Shown in pieces: positions 52,837 through 62,778 of a stretch of DNA of 64,000 nt (position 1 is its first letter; every line of letters begins with the position of its first letter). The DNA is from Terripilifer ovatus (GTDB lineage: Bacteria > Pseudomonadota > Alphaproteobacteria > Rhizobiales > Beijerinckiaceae), in contig JARHVB010000025.1 of assembly GCA_029222685.1 (NCBI GenBank), positions 93,394 to 157,393 on the forward strand, read 5' to 3'. Made by a program: the position numbers and the translations under genes. The notes below the pieces were generated by a model. The model ran no database searches, was not told the origin of the DNA, and saw only the letters and a program-made list of their open reading frames with translations.

Positions 52837-54108
52837 TTATTCGACGATCAGACAGCGAAAATCGTTGACGTTGGTCAGTGTCGGCCCGGTCACCACCAGG
52901 TCGCCGAGCGATGAGAAAAAACTCCAGGCGTCGTTGTTCTCGAGATAGGCCGCCGGATCGAGACCGAGCGCTGCGGCGCGGCTCAACGTGTCCGGGCCGA
53001 TCATAGCTCCGGCGCTGTCTTCGACGCCGTCGATGCCATCCGTATCGCCGGCCAGCGCATGCATGCCGGCCTGTCCCTTCAGCGCGATGGCGAGCGCCAG
53101 TAGGTATTCCACATTGCGCCCGCCGCGCCCCTTGCCGCGCACCGTCACCGTCGTCTCGCCGCCCGACAGCAGCACGCAGGGCTTTTTATAATTCTGCGCA
53201 TCGGCGGCAACACGCAGCGCCAGCGCCGCATGCTCGCGCGCCACATCCCGCGCCTCGCCCTCGATGGCATCGCCGAGACTGACCGGGAACAACCCGGCTT
53301 TGCGCGCCACCTCGGCCGCCGCCTCAAGCGATCTCCGCGGCGTCGCGATCATGATCGTCTGCGCCTGCGCCAGCCGCGGATCGCCGGGCTTCGGCGTCTC
53401 GTTCTCTCCCGCTTCGAGCATGCGGGCGAGGCCCGGCGGTATGTCGATGCGATAGCGCCGCAGGATCGCCAGCGCCTCGGCGCTTGTCGTCGGATCGGCG
53501 ACGGTCGGCCCCGAGGCCACCACCGCCGGATCGTCGCCCGGCACGTCGGAGATCACCAGCGTGACGATGCGCGCCGGCCAGGCTGCGGCGGCGAGCCGGC
53601 CACCCTTGATGGCGGAGAGATGCTTGCGCACCGTGTTCATCTCGCCGATCGGCGCGCCGCTTTTCAGCAGGGCGGAATTGATGGCCTGCTTGTCTTCCAG
53701 GGTCAGACCCGGCGCCGGCAGCGCCAGCAGGGCAGAGCCCCCGCCCGAGATCAGGCAGATCACCAGATCGTCGGCGCTGAGCCCTTGCACCTTGTCGAGA
53801 ATACGCTGCGCGGCGGCACGCCCGGCCGCATCCGGCACCGGATGCGCCGCCTCGACGACCTCTATGCGCGAGCGGGCCAGGCCATGAGAAAGCCCATGCC
53901 CGTAGCGCGTCACCACCAGCCCTTCGAGCACACCCTTCCAATGATCCTCGACCGCCTTCGCCATGCTCGCCGCAGCCTTGCCGGCGCCGACGACAATGGT
54001 GCGGCCACGCGGCGGCGACGGCAGATGCGGCGGCACGGCCAAGGCGGGGTCCGCGGCGGCGATGGCGGCGCGGAACATCGCATCCATGAGCTTTCGTCTG
54101 TCGGTCAA
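52837..54108 (-). CDS. Glycerate 2-kinase (MOFRL family)
   Basis: A 423-residue kinase that phosphorylates D-glycerate to 2-phosphoglycerate (family biochemistry). The N-terminal half (GRTIVVGAGKAAASMAKAVEDHW) and the C-terminal MOFRL domain (VLLSGGETTVTVRGKGRGGRN, LAGDTDGIDG) are clear. The best start is a TTG at 54108, preceded by GGAGA at 7 bases; an upstream ATG at 54144 adds unrelated residues. It would link glyoxylate or tartrate degradation to glycolysis. No co-operon genes are present. Confidence 0.9.
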   Translation of the reverse strand: MTDRRKLMDAMFRAAIAAADPALAVPPHLPSPPRGRTIVVGAGKAAASMAKAVEDHWKGVLEGLVVTRYGHGLSHGLARSRIEVVEAAHPVPDAAGRAAAQRILDKVQGLSADDLVICLISGGGSALLALPAPGLTLEDKQAINSALLKSGAPIGEMNTVRKHLSAIKGGRLAAAAWPARIVTLVISDVPGDDPAVVASGPTVADPTTSAEALAILRRYRIDIPPGLARMLEAGENETPKPGDPRLAQAQTIMIATPRRSLEAAAEVARKAGLFPVSLGDAIEGEARDVAREHAALALRVAADAQNYKKPCVLLSGGETTVTVRGKGRGGRNVEYLLALAIALKGQAGMHALAGDTDGIDGVEDSAGAMIGPDTLSRAAALGLDPAAYLENNDAWSFFSSLGDLVVTGPTLTNVNDFRCLIVE

Positions 54109-54215
54109 ATCTTCGTCTCCGAACGCTCGGTGAACGGCCTGCATGCGGCTGAGCTATGATGGTCGAAACTTATCTTGATATATTGCGACCAGCCTCATTG
54201 CATAGCGGGACGAGA

Positions 54216-54425
54216 ATGAACAAGCAAATTGCAACGCAAATCATAGCCTGCGCGGTGGCGATGGATGAACCCATCGGGAACATGCACGCTCTCATCGAAC
54301 AGATGGAAGAAGACGAAGTCAAAGAGCGCTTCAAGAAGGCCGTCGGCGATCTGATGGGTATATTATTTCTCAATATCGTCCGGCCGATCGAAACCCTCTA
54401 CCCCGATCTCAATCCGGACTTGTAA
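54216..54425 (+). CDS. Small hypothetical protein
   Basis: A 69-residue protein with no recognised family. Residues MEEDEVKERFKKAVGDLMG form an amphipathic helix and the tail RPIETLYPDLNPDL is acidic. The ATG at 54216 follows a purine-rich GGGACGAGA. It is divergent from the glycerate kinase gene and 206 bp before a binding-protein gene. Coding status is plausible but unproven. Confidence 0.45.
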   Translation: MNKQIATQIIACAVAMDEPIGNMHALIEQMEEDEVKERFKKAVGDLMGILFLNIVRPIETLYPDLNPDL

Positions 54426-54631
54426 TCGGCCGGCCGACACAAACCTCCGCGGACAGCGCTTGCTTGCCGAACCCAAATATCGCCGGAGTAATTCAAGGTT
54501 ATCAGGCTTCTTTCCATAAGGTCACGCAATGCACGGACGATGTCCGAGACCTTCGATTGCCCTTGAGCGCGCCGGCTTTGGCGCTTATGGGTAGCCGCGC
54601 TTCGGATTGAACAAACCTCGTCAGGAATGAA

Positions 54632-55564
54632 ATGAAAACATATCGCCTCATGGTTGCGGACGTCGACTCGCCCTCGTATTTCGTCGCGACGGCGGCGGTG
54701 AAACTCGGTTTCTTCAAGCAGGAAGGCGTCGACGTCGAGTTCGTTCCCGAATACGGCGCGAAGCACGGGCCCGAGCAGTTGCGCGATGGCAGGATTCATT
54801 TCTTCGGCGGGCCGGCCTTCGCCGCGACGCGGGCTTTCCCCGCGTGGAAAGGCGCTAAACTGCTCTGCGCACTGGCGCAGAACTCCTATTGGTTCATGGG
54901 CGTGCGCAAGGACCTCGATATCCCGCGCGGCGACATCAAGGCCTTGAAGGGGCTGCGCATCTCATCCTCGTTTGCCTTCCCCCGCACGGCGCTGCGCCAC
55001 ATGCTGGTGGAAGCCGGCATGGACATGGACCACGACGAAATACGCATCGTCGAGAGCCTGCCGACCACATCCGAATGGCATAGCCGCGACGGCGTCAGCG
55101 CCATCAAGGAAAACCATGCCGACGGCTTCTGGGGCAACGGCATGCGGTTGGCGCTGGCCGAAAAGGCGGGTCTCGCCAAGGTGCATCTCGACCTTCGCCG
55201 CGGCGATGGGCCATCGGGCGCGCATCGCTACAATTTCGCGGCGCTGACGGCCACCGATGCTCTGATCGAGAAGGAGCCCGAAGTCGCGGCCGCGGCCGTG
55301 CGCGCCATCGTCGCGACGCAGAAGGCGCTGCAGGCCGATCCATCGCTGGCGAAGAAAGTCGGCGACGAGCTGTTTCCGGGCGAAGACGAAGCCGTTCTCA
55401 TGCCTGTCCTGATCGCCCGAGATGCGCCGTTCTATGACGCCACCATCACGCAGGAGGTCGTGGACGGCCTGAACAAATTCGCCATCGCAAACGGGTTGAT
55501 CGAAAAGCCGCTAGCCTTCGATGAGATCGTCGCCGCCCGGTTCAGCTCTCTTTGGAAGAGCTGA
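54632..55564 (+). CDS. NMT1-type binding protein without signal peptide
   Basis: A 310-residue protein with the fold of NitT/TauT-type ABC binding proteins (SPSYFVATAAVKLGFFKQEGVDVEFVPE, hinge KGLRISSSF, ADGFWGNGMRLALAEKAG). The N-terminus (MKTYRLMVADVDSP) begins directly with the first strand; there is no signal peptide, so export by the usual route is unlikely unless the start is wrong. No upstream in-frame start exists before a stop codon. It may act in the cytoplasm as an enzyme or sensor. It lies upstream of the hydantoinase operon. Confidence 0.78.
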   Translation: MKTYRLMVADVDSPSYFVATAAVKLGFFKQEGVDVEFVPEYGAKHGPEQLRDGRIHFFGGPAFAATRAFPAWKGAKLLCALAQNSYWFMGVRKDLDIPRGDIKALKGLRISSSFAFPRTALRHMLVEAGMDMDHDEIRIVESLPTTSEWHSRDGVSAIKENHADGFWGNGMRLALAEKAGLAKVHLDLRRGDGPSGAHRYNFAALTATDALIEKEPEVAAAAVRAIVATQKALQADPSLAKKVGDELFPGEDEAVLMPVLIARDAPFYDATITQEVVDGLNKFAIANGLIEKPLAFDEIVAARFSSLWKS

Positions 55565-55783
55565 CAGCGCCTGCACGGCCGCACGCATATTGTGCGTGCG
55601 GCCCACGACATTTTACCGTCGCTGGCGCACGGCATCGGCGCAGAAAATCAGCGCCCCTGATACCACCATCCCTGCCGCCCTATTAGGCTTGACTTGGAAC
55701 CGCCTATAACTAGGTTGGCGGCAAATCGGCTGCCCTTCAGGCGGCTGGCGGCGCGTTTGCCCCGCATAACAACAGGATAGGGT

Positions 55784-57844
55784 ATGGGACGCTTCAGGGT
55801 GACCGTCGACACCGGCGGCACGTTTTCCGATTTCGTTTACGTGGATGAAGACAGCCGGGCGGTCACCATCGCCAAAGTGCCCTCGACGCCAGACGATCCC
55901 TCGCGCGCCATCCTCGCCGGCGTCGACCTTTTGATCGCCAAGGGTGTCGATCCCGCCGACATCCGTTATTTCTGCCACGGCACCACGGTCGGCACAAATG
56001 CGCTCCTCGAAGGCAAGGGCGTGCGCACCGGCCTCATCGTCACCGAGGGCTTTCGCGGCATCTACGAGGTGCAGGAGCAATCGCGCCCGCACGGCGCGCA
56101 GATTTTCGATATCTTCTACGACAAGCCGGCCATGCTGGTGCCCCAGAGCCGCACCGGCGAGGCGCACGAACGCGTCTCATTCGAGGGCGAAATCCTCATC
56201 CCCCTTGATGAAGAAAAGATCCGCGCGACGTTGCGCCAGTTGAAGGGCAAGGAGATCGTCTCGCTCGCCGTCTGCCTGCTGTTCTCGTTCCTGACGCCCC
56301 AGCACGAGCGGCGCATCCGCGAGATCGCGCTGGAGGAAATGCCCGACTGCAGCGTCTCGCTCTCGAGCGAGATCGTGCCGCAGATCCGCGAGTACTACCG
56401 GCTGTCGACCACCGTCATCAACGCCTACCTGCAGCCCATCCTGGCGCGCTACATCGACAATCTGGAAGGCCGTCTTGTCGGGGCCGGCATTGTGACGCCG
56501 CAAAAATACATCATGCAGTCGAACGGCGGCATGTCGACCTTCGCCGCCACCGCGAAGAAGGCCGTCGCCACGGTGCTCTCCGGCCCCGCCGGCGGCATCG
56601 TCGCCAGCATGCAGGCCTGCCGCACCACGCCCTATAACAATCTCATCACCTTCGACATGGGCGGCACCTCCTGCGATGTGGCTCTGATCAAGGATGGCGA
56701 ACCCTCCATCGCCAGCCGTGGCAAGATCGACGGGCGCGACATCGCCCTGCCGATGATCGAGATCAACACGGTGAGCGCTGGCGGCGGCACCCTGGCGCGC
56801 ACCGACAAGTTCGGCACGCTCGAAGTCGGTCCGCAGAGCGCCGGCGCGCAGCCGGGCCCCGCCTGCTACGGGCGCGGCGGCACGCAGCCGACGATCACCG
56901 ATTGCAACCTGGCGCTCGGCTATCTCGGCGAGGACAATTTTCTGGGCGGCCAGATGAAGCTCGATCGCTCCGCCGCGCGCGAGGCGATCGACAGGCACGT
57001 GGCGAAGCCGCTCGGCATCGACACCGAGACGGCGGCCGAAGGCGTCGTGCGCATCATCAACGTCAAGATGCAGGAGGCCATCAAGGCCATCTCCACCATG
57101 CGTGGCCACGACCTGCGCGATTTCATGCTGCTCGCCTTCGGCGGCGCCGGCCCCCTGCATGCGGGCGCCATGGCGCAGGCGCTCGGCATGGCCGGCGTCA
57201 TCGTGCCGCTCTACCCCGGCGTCTATTCGGCCATGGGTCTCGTCATGTCCGACGTCAAACATGATTACATCCGCTCGCGCCTGACGCCTTTGGCGCGCCT
57301 GACCGAGGCGGATATCAACGCTGTCTTCACAGAACTGGCAAAAGATGCGCGAAGCGAATTGCAGGACGAAGGCTTTGCCATGGAGAGCATCGTGCTCGAA
57401 GCCTCGCTCGACTTGCGCTATGCGGGACAGGGCTATGAGGTCACCCTGCCCTGCGACCTAGAACTGGCCACGGGCGGCATCGCTCGCCTGCGTGCCGATT
57501 TCGATGCGCGCCACAAGGAGATGTTCGGCCATACCGCGCCGGATGAGGCGGTCGAGATCGTCTCCTATCGCCTGCGCGGCGTCGGCCGCGTGCCGCCGGT
57601 CGACCTGCCGAAGTATCAGCCGCAAGGTGTGAGCCTCGCCGATGCGCTGCGCGAGACGCGGCAGGCGCGCTTCGACGGCAGGCTGCTCGATTGCCCCGTG
57701 TACCAGCGCGAACGTCTCGACGTCGGCATCAGCTTCGACGGTCCCGCCGTCGTCGACCAGCTCGATTGCACCACCATCGTCTTCCCCGGCCAGCACGCCA
57801 AAGTCGACGAATATCGCAACATCATCATCACAGCGAAAAGCTGA
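55784..57844 (+). CDS. Hydantoinase/oxoprolinase subunit A
   Basis: A 686-residue ATP-dependent amidohydrolase subunit. Phosphate-1 motif (TVDTGGTFSDFVYVDED), CHGTTVGTNALLEGKG, SNGGMSTFAATAKKAVATVLSGPAGG, TFDMGGTSCDVALI and the C-terminal AQALGMAGVIVPLYPGVYSAMG are typical of the HyuA/HydA/acetone carboxylase family. With the B subunit 14 bp downstream it probably hydrolyses a cyclic amide or ketone. The family is catalytically diverse (oxoprolinase, N-methylhydantoinase, acetophenone carboxylase), so the substrate is open. Confidence 0.92.
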   Translation: MGRFRVTVDTGGTFSDFVYVDEDSRAVTIAKVPSTPDDPSRAILAGVDLLIAKGVDPADIRYFCHGTTVGTNALLEGKGVRTGLIVTEGFRGIYEVQEQSRPHGAQIFDIFYDKPAMLVPQSRTGEAHERVSFEGEILIPLDEEKIRATLRQLKGKEIVSLAVCLLFSFLTPQHERRIREIALEEMPDCSVSLSSEIVPQIREYYRLSTTVINAYLQPILARYIDNLEGRLVGAGIVTPQKYIMQSNGGMSTFAATAKKAVATVLSGPAGGIVASMQACRTTPYNNLITFDMGGTSCDVALIKDGEPSIASRGKIDGRDIALPMIEINTVSAGGGTLARTDKFGTLEVGPQSAGAQPGPACYGRGGTQPTITDCNLALGYLGEDNFLGGQMKLDRSAAREAIDRHVAKPLGIDTETAAEGVVRIINVKMQEAIKAISTMRGHDLRDFMLLAFGGAGPLHAGAMAQALGMAGVIVPLYPGVYSAMGLVMSDVKHDYIRSRLTPLARLTEADINAVFTELAKDARSELQDEGFAMESIVLEASLDLRYAGQGYEVTLPCDLELATGGIARLRADFDARHKEMFGHTAPDEAVEIVSYRLRGVGRVPPVDLPKYQPQGVSLADALRETRQARFDGRLLDCPVYQRERLDVGISFDGPAVVDQLDCTTIVFPGQHAKVDEYRNIIITAKS

Positions 57845-57857
57845 CTTGGAGCTTGAT

Positions 57858-59606
57858 ATGGCAGAGGCCCAAACCAAAGCGCCGGTGGATGCGATCGAAC
57901 TCGAGATCATGCGCGCCAGCCTCGAAGGCATCGTGCTGGAAATGCAGAACTCGCTGTTCCGCACCGGCTATTCCACCATCGTGCGCGAATCCCAGGACGC
58001 CTCCTGCGCCATCATGAACGCCAAGGGCGAAGTGGTGGCGCAGCATGTGGTGCTGCCGCTGCACATCGGCTCCTTCCCCGCCTGCTGCAACGCCGTGCTC
58101 GAAGCCTATGCAGGCGACATCCAGGAAGGCGACGCCTGGCTCATCAACCATCCCTACCAGGGCGGCAGCCCGCATGCGCCCGACATGGCGGTGATCACGC
58201 CGGCCTTCTTCGACGGCGAACTGATCGGCTTCTGCGCCTCCATCGCCCACAAGAGCGACATCGGCGGCCCGGTGCCGGGCTCCTGCTCGGGCCAGGCACG
58301 CGAAGTGTTCAACGAAGGCCTGCACCTGCCGGCCGTGCGCTACCAGCGCGGCTACCAGCGCAATCTCGAGATCGAGCGCATCATCGCCGCCAATTCGCGC
58401 ACACCGGAACTGGTGCTGGGCGACATCCGCGGCCAGCTCGGCTCCGCTCGCCTCGGCGAGGAACGCCTGCTCGAGCTCACGAAGAAATTCGGCCGCGCCA
58501 GGACGCTCTCCTATTTCGCACGGCTGCTCGAACTGGCGGAAACCCGCATGCGCGCCGCCATCGCCACCTGGAACGATGGCCGCTACGAGGCCGAGCGTTT
58601 TGTCGACGACGACGGCATCGAGGCCGGCAAGCCGGTGCGCATCCACGTCGTCGTCGAGAAGAAGGGCGACAACATCACCTTCGACTTCTCCGGCTCCGCC
58701 GACCAGACGCGCGGCCCCGCCAACATCCGCCCGCCGGTTATCCGCGGCGCCTGTTCCTATTGCCTCATCGCGCTCGCCGATCCCAACACCTTCGTCAACA
58801 GCGGGCTGATGAACGCCTTCAACATCGTAGTGCGCGAAGGCAGCGTCATGAACCCGCGCTTTCCCGCGCCCGTCAACACCTATAACCCGACCGTGCATGC
58901 GCTGGTGGAAGCCCTGTTCGCGGCGCTCACCGACATCGTGCCGCAGAAGGCCCGCGCCGATGGCTGCGGCAGCCGCTCGATCATTCTCGGCGGCCGCAGC
59001 ACCAACACCGGCAAGGGCTATGTGCAATATGAGATCCTCGGCGGCGGCGCCGGGGCGCGGGCCACCAAGGACGGCATGTCCGGCTCGTCCATCAACCAGA
59101 GCAATGCCAAGATCGCGCCCATCGAAATCATCGAAAGCGAATTCGCCACCAGGGTGCAGCGCTTCGAACTGATTCCCGATTCCGGCGGCGCCGGGCAGTT
59201 CCGTGGCGGCCTCGGCATCCGCCGCGAATACATCAACCTCGCCGATGCGCGCTTCTCGATCCGCTCGACCAAGCACGTCATCGCGCCCAACGGCCTGCGC
59301 GGCGGCGGCAAGGGCCGCACCGGCGACATCACCATCAACCCCGGCCGCGAGGACGAAAAGCACCTGCCGACGCGCTATGCCGACTATCCGCTCAAAGGCA
59401 ACGACACCTTCCGCCTCGACACGCCAGGCGGCGGTGGCCTCGGCGATGCGGCGAAGCGCGATCCCGCCAGCGTGCTGCGCGATATCGAGGAAGGCTATGT
59501 GACGCCGGAGCGGGCGCTGAGCGACTACAAGGTCGTTCTGCGCCAGAGCGACAAAGGCTATGACATCGACGAGGCGGCGACCGCCAAATTGCGCGGCGCG
59601 AACTGA
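57858..59606 (+). CDS. Hydantoinase/oxoprolinase subunit B
   Basis: A 582-residue partner of the A subunit. VDAIELEIMRASLEGIVLEMQ, WLINHPYQGGSPHAPDMAVI, KSDIGGPVPGSCSGQAREVF and LGDIRGQLGSARLGEERLLEL are characteristic. The start at 57858 follows GGAGCTTGAT and agrees with the family N-terminus; the frame continuing upstream from 57642 overlaps the A subunit and is not coding. It is followed after 25 bp by an SDR, giving a three-gene operon. Confidence 0.92.
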   Translation: MAEAQTKAPVDAIELEIMRASLEGIVLEMQNSLFRTGYSTIVRESQDASCAIMNAKGEVVAQHVVLPLHIGSFPACCNAVLEAYAGDIQEGDAWLINHPYQGGSPHAPDMAVITPAFFDGELIGFCASIAHKSDIGGPVPGSCSGQAREVFNEGLHLPAVRYQRGYQRNLEIERIIAANSRTPELVLGDIRGQLGSARLGEERLLELTKKFGRARTLSYFARLLELAETRMRAAIATWNDGRYEAERFVDDDGIEAGKPVRIHVVVEKKGDNITFDFSGSADQTRGPANIRPPVIRGACSYCLIALADPNTFVNSGLMNAFNIVVREGSVMNPRFPAPVNTYNPTVHALVEALFAALTDIVPQKARADGCGSRSIILGGRSTNTGKGYVQYEILGGGAGARATKDGMSGSSINQSNAKIAPIEIIESEFATRVQRFELIPDSGGAGQFRGGLGIRREYINLADARFSIRSTKHVIAPNGLRGGGKGRTGDITINPGREDEKHLPTRYADYPLKGNDTFRLDTPGGGGLGDAAKRDPASVLRDIEEGYVTPERALSDYKVVLRQSDKGYDIDEAATAKLRGAN

Positions 59607-59631
59607 ACACCAACCAACGGGAAGCCCTGAC

Positions 59632-60384
59632 ATGAAACTCACCAATCAAGTCGCCATCATCACCGGCGCCGGCCGCAACATCGGCGAAGACACGGCGAAA
59701 CTCTTCGCCAGGGAAGGCGCTTCCGTCGCCGTCGTCGATCTCGACAAGACGCGCGGCGACAAGGTCGCGGCCGAGATCAATGCGGCCGGCGGCAAGGCAA
59801 AGGCCTTCGTCTGCGATGTCGCCAAGGAAGAAGACATCATCAAATGCGTCAACGATGTTGTCGCCGCCTTCGGCCGCCTCGACATCCTCGTCAACAATGC
59901 CGCGATTTCCGACAACAAGAACATGTTCGACATCACCACGGAAGAGTGGAACCGCGTGCTCGCGATCACGCTCACGGCGCCGTTCCTGTTCTCGAAACAT
60001 GCCGCCAAGGCGATGATCGCCGCTGGCCACGGCGGCAAGATCGTGCTCGTATCTTCGACGTCGGGCTATTACGGTCGCGACCGCGCCATCGCCTATACGT
60101 CAGCCAAGGGCGGCGTCATCAACCTGTCGCGCTCGCTCTCCGTCCAGCTCGCACCGCACAAGATCAGGGTCAATTCCGTGGTGCCCAACAAGATCGGCTC
60201 GCCCGTCGGCAAGGAAGAGTTCGATCCGACGCGCCCCGTCGTCAACCTCGCCGGCAGGCCCGGCCTGCCGATCGACCTCGCCCGCGCGGTGCTGTTTCTC
60301 GTCTCGGATGAATCGGAGTTCATCGTCGGCGCCGAGCTGTTTGTTGATGGTGGTTGTTCGGTGCTGATGCCGGGGAATAGCTGA
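59632..60384 (+). CDS. SDR family oxidoreductase
   Basis: A 250-residue classical SDR. TGAGRNIG (cofactor motif), VDLDKTRGDKVAAEI, DILVNNAAISDN, catalytic Ser in VSSTSGYYG and YTSAKGG (Tyr/Lys) are complete. It is the last gene of the hydantoinase operon and may reduce or oxidise the product. Cofactor Asp after beta-2 (VVDLD) suggests NAD preference. Ribosome site GGGAAG upstream. Confidence 0.88.
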   Translation: MKLTNQVAIITGAGRNIGEDTAKLFAREGASVAVVDLDKTRGDKVAAEINAAGGKAKAFVCDVAKEEDIIKCVNDVVAAFGRLDILVNNAAISDNKNMFDITTEEWNRVLAITLTAPFLFSKHAAKAMIAAGHGGKIVLVSSTSGYYGRDRAIAYTSAKGGVINLSRSLSVQLAPHKIRVNSVVPNKIGSPVGKEEFDPTRPVVNLAGRPGLPIDLARAVLFLVSDESEFIVGAELFVDGGCSVLMPGNS

Positions 60385-60398
60385 GCAGCTAAGGGGCT

Positions 60399-60513
60399 GT
60401 CATTCCCGACGCGCCGCAGGCGCGAGCGGGAATCCAGGAGCCAAGGGCCGCACATTGCGCCATCACGTTGCCCCTGGATTCCCGCTCTGCGCTGCGCTTG
60501 GCGGGAATGACAC
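60399..60513. repeat. Intergenic repeat family B
   Basis: A well-preserved copy: TGTCATTCCCGACGCGCCGCAGG on the left (key parts GTCATTCCCG and GCGCCGCAGGCGCG) and CTGGATTCCCGCTCTGCG...GGCGGGAATGACAC on the right. It lies between two convergent genes, 15 bp after the SDR stop. Confidence 0.87.
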
Positions 60514-60531
60514 CAAGGCTGCGGCCTCTTA

Positions 60532-62619
60532 TCACTTCCAAATCACTCTGACATCCACGGCACACACGCCTTGCGGGCGCACCATCAGCGGATTGATCTC
60601 GATGTCGGCGATCTTGTCGCGATGGTCGAGATAGAACGCCGCCAGACTTTCGACCGCCTTCTCCAGCGCCGCACGGTCGCCGCGCGCCTGGCCGCGAAAG
60701 CCGCTGATGAGGCGCTGCAGCTTCAGCCCGTCGATCATCGATGAAGCCTCGCCCTCGGCAAGCGGCAGCAGTTTCAGCGCCGCATCCTGCACCAGCTCCA
60801 CCAGCACACCGCCGGAGCCGACGAGAAGCATCGGGCCGTAGAGCGCGTCCTCGCGCGCGCCGACGATGGCCTCATGGCCCGATACCATTTCCTGCACGAG
60901 AAAGCCGTCGATGCGCGCCGACGGATACACCTGCCAGGCCGAGGCCGTGAGCTTTTCGGCCGCGGCCGCCACAGCCGCCGCACTGCGCAGGTTGAGCGCG
61001 ACGCCCCCGGCTTCGGTCTTGTGCAGGATGTCGCGCGACTGGATTTTCAGAGCGACGGGAAAGCCGATTTCCTGCGCCGCCAGCACGGCGCAGGCGGCAT
61101 CCTTGACGACGCGGCTCCTGGGGCCCTGGATGCCATAGCGCGCCAGGCTCGCATCGAGCGTCTCGGCCGTGAGATCGCTTTTACGATCTTCCACCGTCGC
61201 CGGCGCCTTGCCGCTGCGCAGCGCATGAAACCACAGCGCATTGAGCGCGCGGCAGGTCGCCGGCAGTCCCTGCAGGAAGGGGAAGCCGACCTTGTCCTGC
61301 ATCGCCACCGCCTCCGGGCCCATGTGATAGGCCATGCGGGCGAAGCCGACGATCGGCTTGTCGGTCGCGCCCACCATCTTGATGAGCGCTTCCGCATCGG
61401 GCCAGGCGTCGAGCATCGGCGGCAGCTGGCCGGCCCAGGCCAGCATGTCCACATTGGGATCGCGCGCGACGACGTCGCACAGTTCGGCCGCCTTGGTGAT
61501 CGTCGAGGGAATGCCCACGTCCAGCGGGTTCTTCGGCTTGATCTCGCCCTGCATGAACGGCCGGATGCCGGCGTTCGTCTCCTCGGTGAAGACGGCCAGC
61601 GGCGAGCCTTCCTGTTCGACGCAATCATAGAGCAGATCGACCGTGCCGCCCGATGTGGTGACCCAGCCGATACGCGGCCCCTTCGGCACGCGGCCGCTCT
61701 GGAACGCCAGCGTCGTCTCCACCAGATCGTCGAGTGTCGCGCAATTGATGATGCCGTAGCGGTCGCACATGGCGAGATAGCTGGCATAGTCGCCGGCGAT
61801 GGCGCCGGTATGCGAGGCCGCCGCGCTCGCGGATTTCTCCGTGGCGCCCGTCTTGATCGCGATGATCGGCTTGCCCGCCGCCAGCGCGCGCGCCGCCGCA
61901 CGCATGAACATTTTCGGCCGGCGGATGCCTTCGATGAAGAGAACGATCTGCTTCGTCTCTTCGTCATCGACCATGAAGTTCACGAAATCGGCAAGATCGA
62001 GATCGAGCTCGTTGCCCGACGAGACGCCGTAAGAGAACCGCAATCCACGCATGGCGCCCGTCGTCATGAAGAACTGCAAGGTGCCGCCCGACTGGAACAC
62101 GCAGGCCACCGGCCCTGGCGCCAGGCGCGCCAGCGACGGATTGGGATAGGCGAACAGCTTTTCGCGATAGCTGAAGCCGCCCATGCAATTGGGGCCGGAG
62201 ACCCGAAGCCCCGATCTCGCGACCGTCGCGCGCACCTGATCGCCGAGCGCGCGCGAGACGGGATCTTCGCCGTCGCCGACACCGCCCGCATAGACGGTCA
62301 CCGACTTGAGGCCGCGATGCGCCGCATCCTCGACCGCGCCCGGCACCGCCGCCGCCGGCACGATGATCACCGCATGGTCGGCCGGCTCCGGCAGGTCGCG
62401 CAGCGAGGGATAGGCCTTCTCGCCATAGACCTCGCTCTGGCGCGGATTGATCAGCCAGATCTTGCCGGGGTAACCATGTTCGCGCAGGCTTCCATAGATG
62501 TCGCTCGGCCACCGGCCGCGCTCCGACGCGCCGACAAGCGCGATCGATTTGGCTCGCAAAACACTGTCCACCGGCCGGAACGCCATGCTCGTCTCGTTCA
62601 CTTGCGTTTCACTCCCCAT
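60532..62619 (-). CDS. Acetate--CoA ligase (ADP-forming) family protein
   Basis: A 695-residue acyl-CoA synthetase. N-terminal CoA-binding domain (VLRAKSIALVGASERGRWPSDIYGSL, GLRVSGPNCMGGFS), a succinyl-CoA-ligase-like middle (GRVPKGPRIGWVTTSGGTVDLL), and a C-terminal ATP-grasp domain (VALKIQSRDILHKTEAGGV, DGFLVQEMVSGHEAIVGA). ADP-forming enzymes link acyl-CoA to ATP synthesis. I placed the start at ATG 62619 (GAGGCGGAAGCT upstream); the frame upstream to 62751 reads through a family B repeat. Substrate unknown; it may work with the CoA-linked catabolism in this region. Confidence 0.88.
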   Translation of the reverse strand: MGSETQVNETSMAFRPVDSVLRAKSIALVGASERGRWPSDIYGSLREHGYPGKIWLINPRQSEVYGEKAYPSLRDLPEPADHAVIIVPAAAVPGAVEDAAHRGLKSVTVYAGGVGDGEDPVSRALGDQVRATVARSGLRVSGPNCMGGFSYREKLFAYPNPSLARLAPGPVACVFQSGGTLQFFMTTGAMRGLRFSYGVSSGNELDLDLADFVNFMVDDEETKQIVLFIEGIRRPKMFMRAAARALAAGKPIIAIKTGATEKSASAAASHTGAIAGDYASYLAMCDRYGIINCATLDDLVETTLAFQSGRVPKGPRIGWVTTSGGTVDLLYDCVEQEGSPLAVFTEETNAGIRPFMQGEIKPKNPLDVGIPSTITKAAELCDVVARDPNVDMLAWAGQLPPMLDAWPDAEALIKMVGATDKPIVGFARMAYHMGPEAVAMQDKVGFPFLQGLPATCRALNALWFHALRSGKAPATVEDRKSDLTAETLDASLARYGIQGPRSRVVKDAACAVLAAQEIGFPVALKIQSRDILHKTEAGGVALNLRSAAAVAAAAEKLTASAWQVYPSARIDGFLVQEMVSGHEAIVGAREDALYGPMLLVGSGGVLVELVQDAALKLLPLAEGEASSMIDGLKLQRLISGFRGQARGDRAALEKAVESLAAFYLDHRDKIADIEINPLMVRPQGVCAVDVRVIWK

Positions 62620-62634
62620 TAGCTTCCGCCTCGG

Positions 62635-62750
62635 TGTCATTCCCGCCAAGCGAAGCGCAGAGCGGGAATCCAGAGGCAACCTGACGGGTCGATATTGTGG
62701 CCCTTGGCTCCTGGCTTCCCGCTCGCGCCTGCGGCGCGTCGGGAATGACA
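62635..62750. repeat. Intergenic repeat family B
   Basis: A copy in the opposite orientation to that at 60399: TGTCATTCCCGCCAAGCG...GAGCGGGAATCCAG at the left and CTTCCCGCTCGCGCC...GTCGGGAATGACA at the right. It is between two co-directional genes, so it may separate or attenuate transcription. Confidence 0.87.
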
Positions 62751-62778
62751 TCGTTCGTTTGCCGGTACATTTGCAATC

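Noticed and set aside
57828..59645. A 605-codon minus-strand frame opposite hydantoinase B
   Set aside because: Antisense shadow, low-complexity product.
60874..62622. A 582-codon plus-strand frame opposite the acyl-CoA ligase gene
   Set aside because: Arg/Ala-rich antisense product; the minus strand has clear CoA-binding and ATP-grasp motifs.
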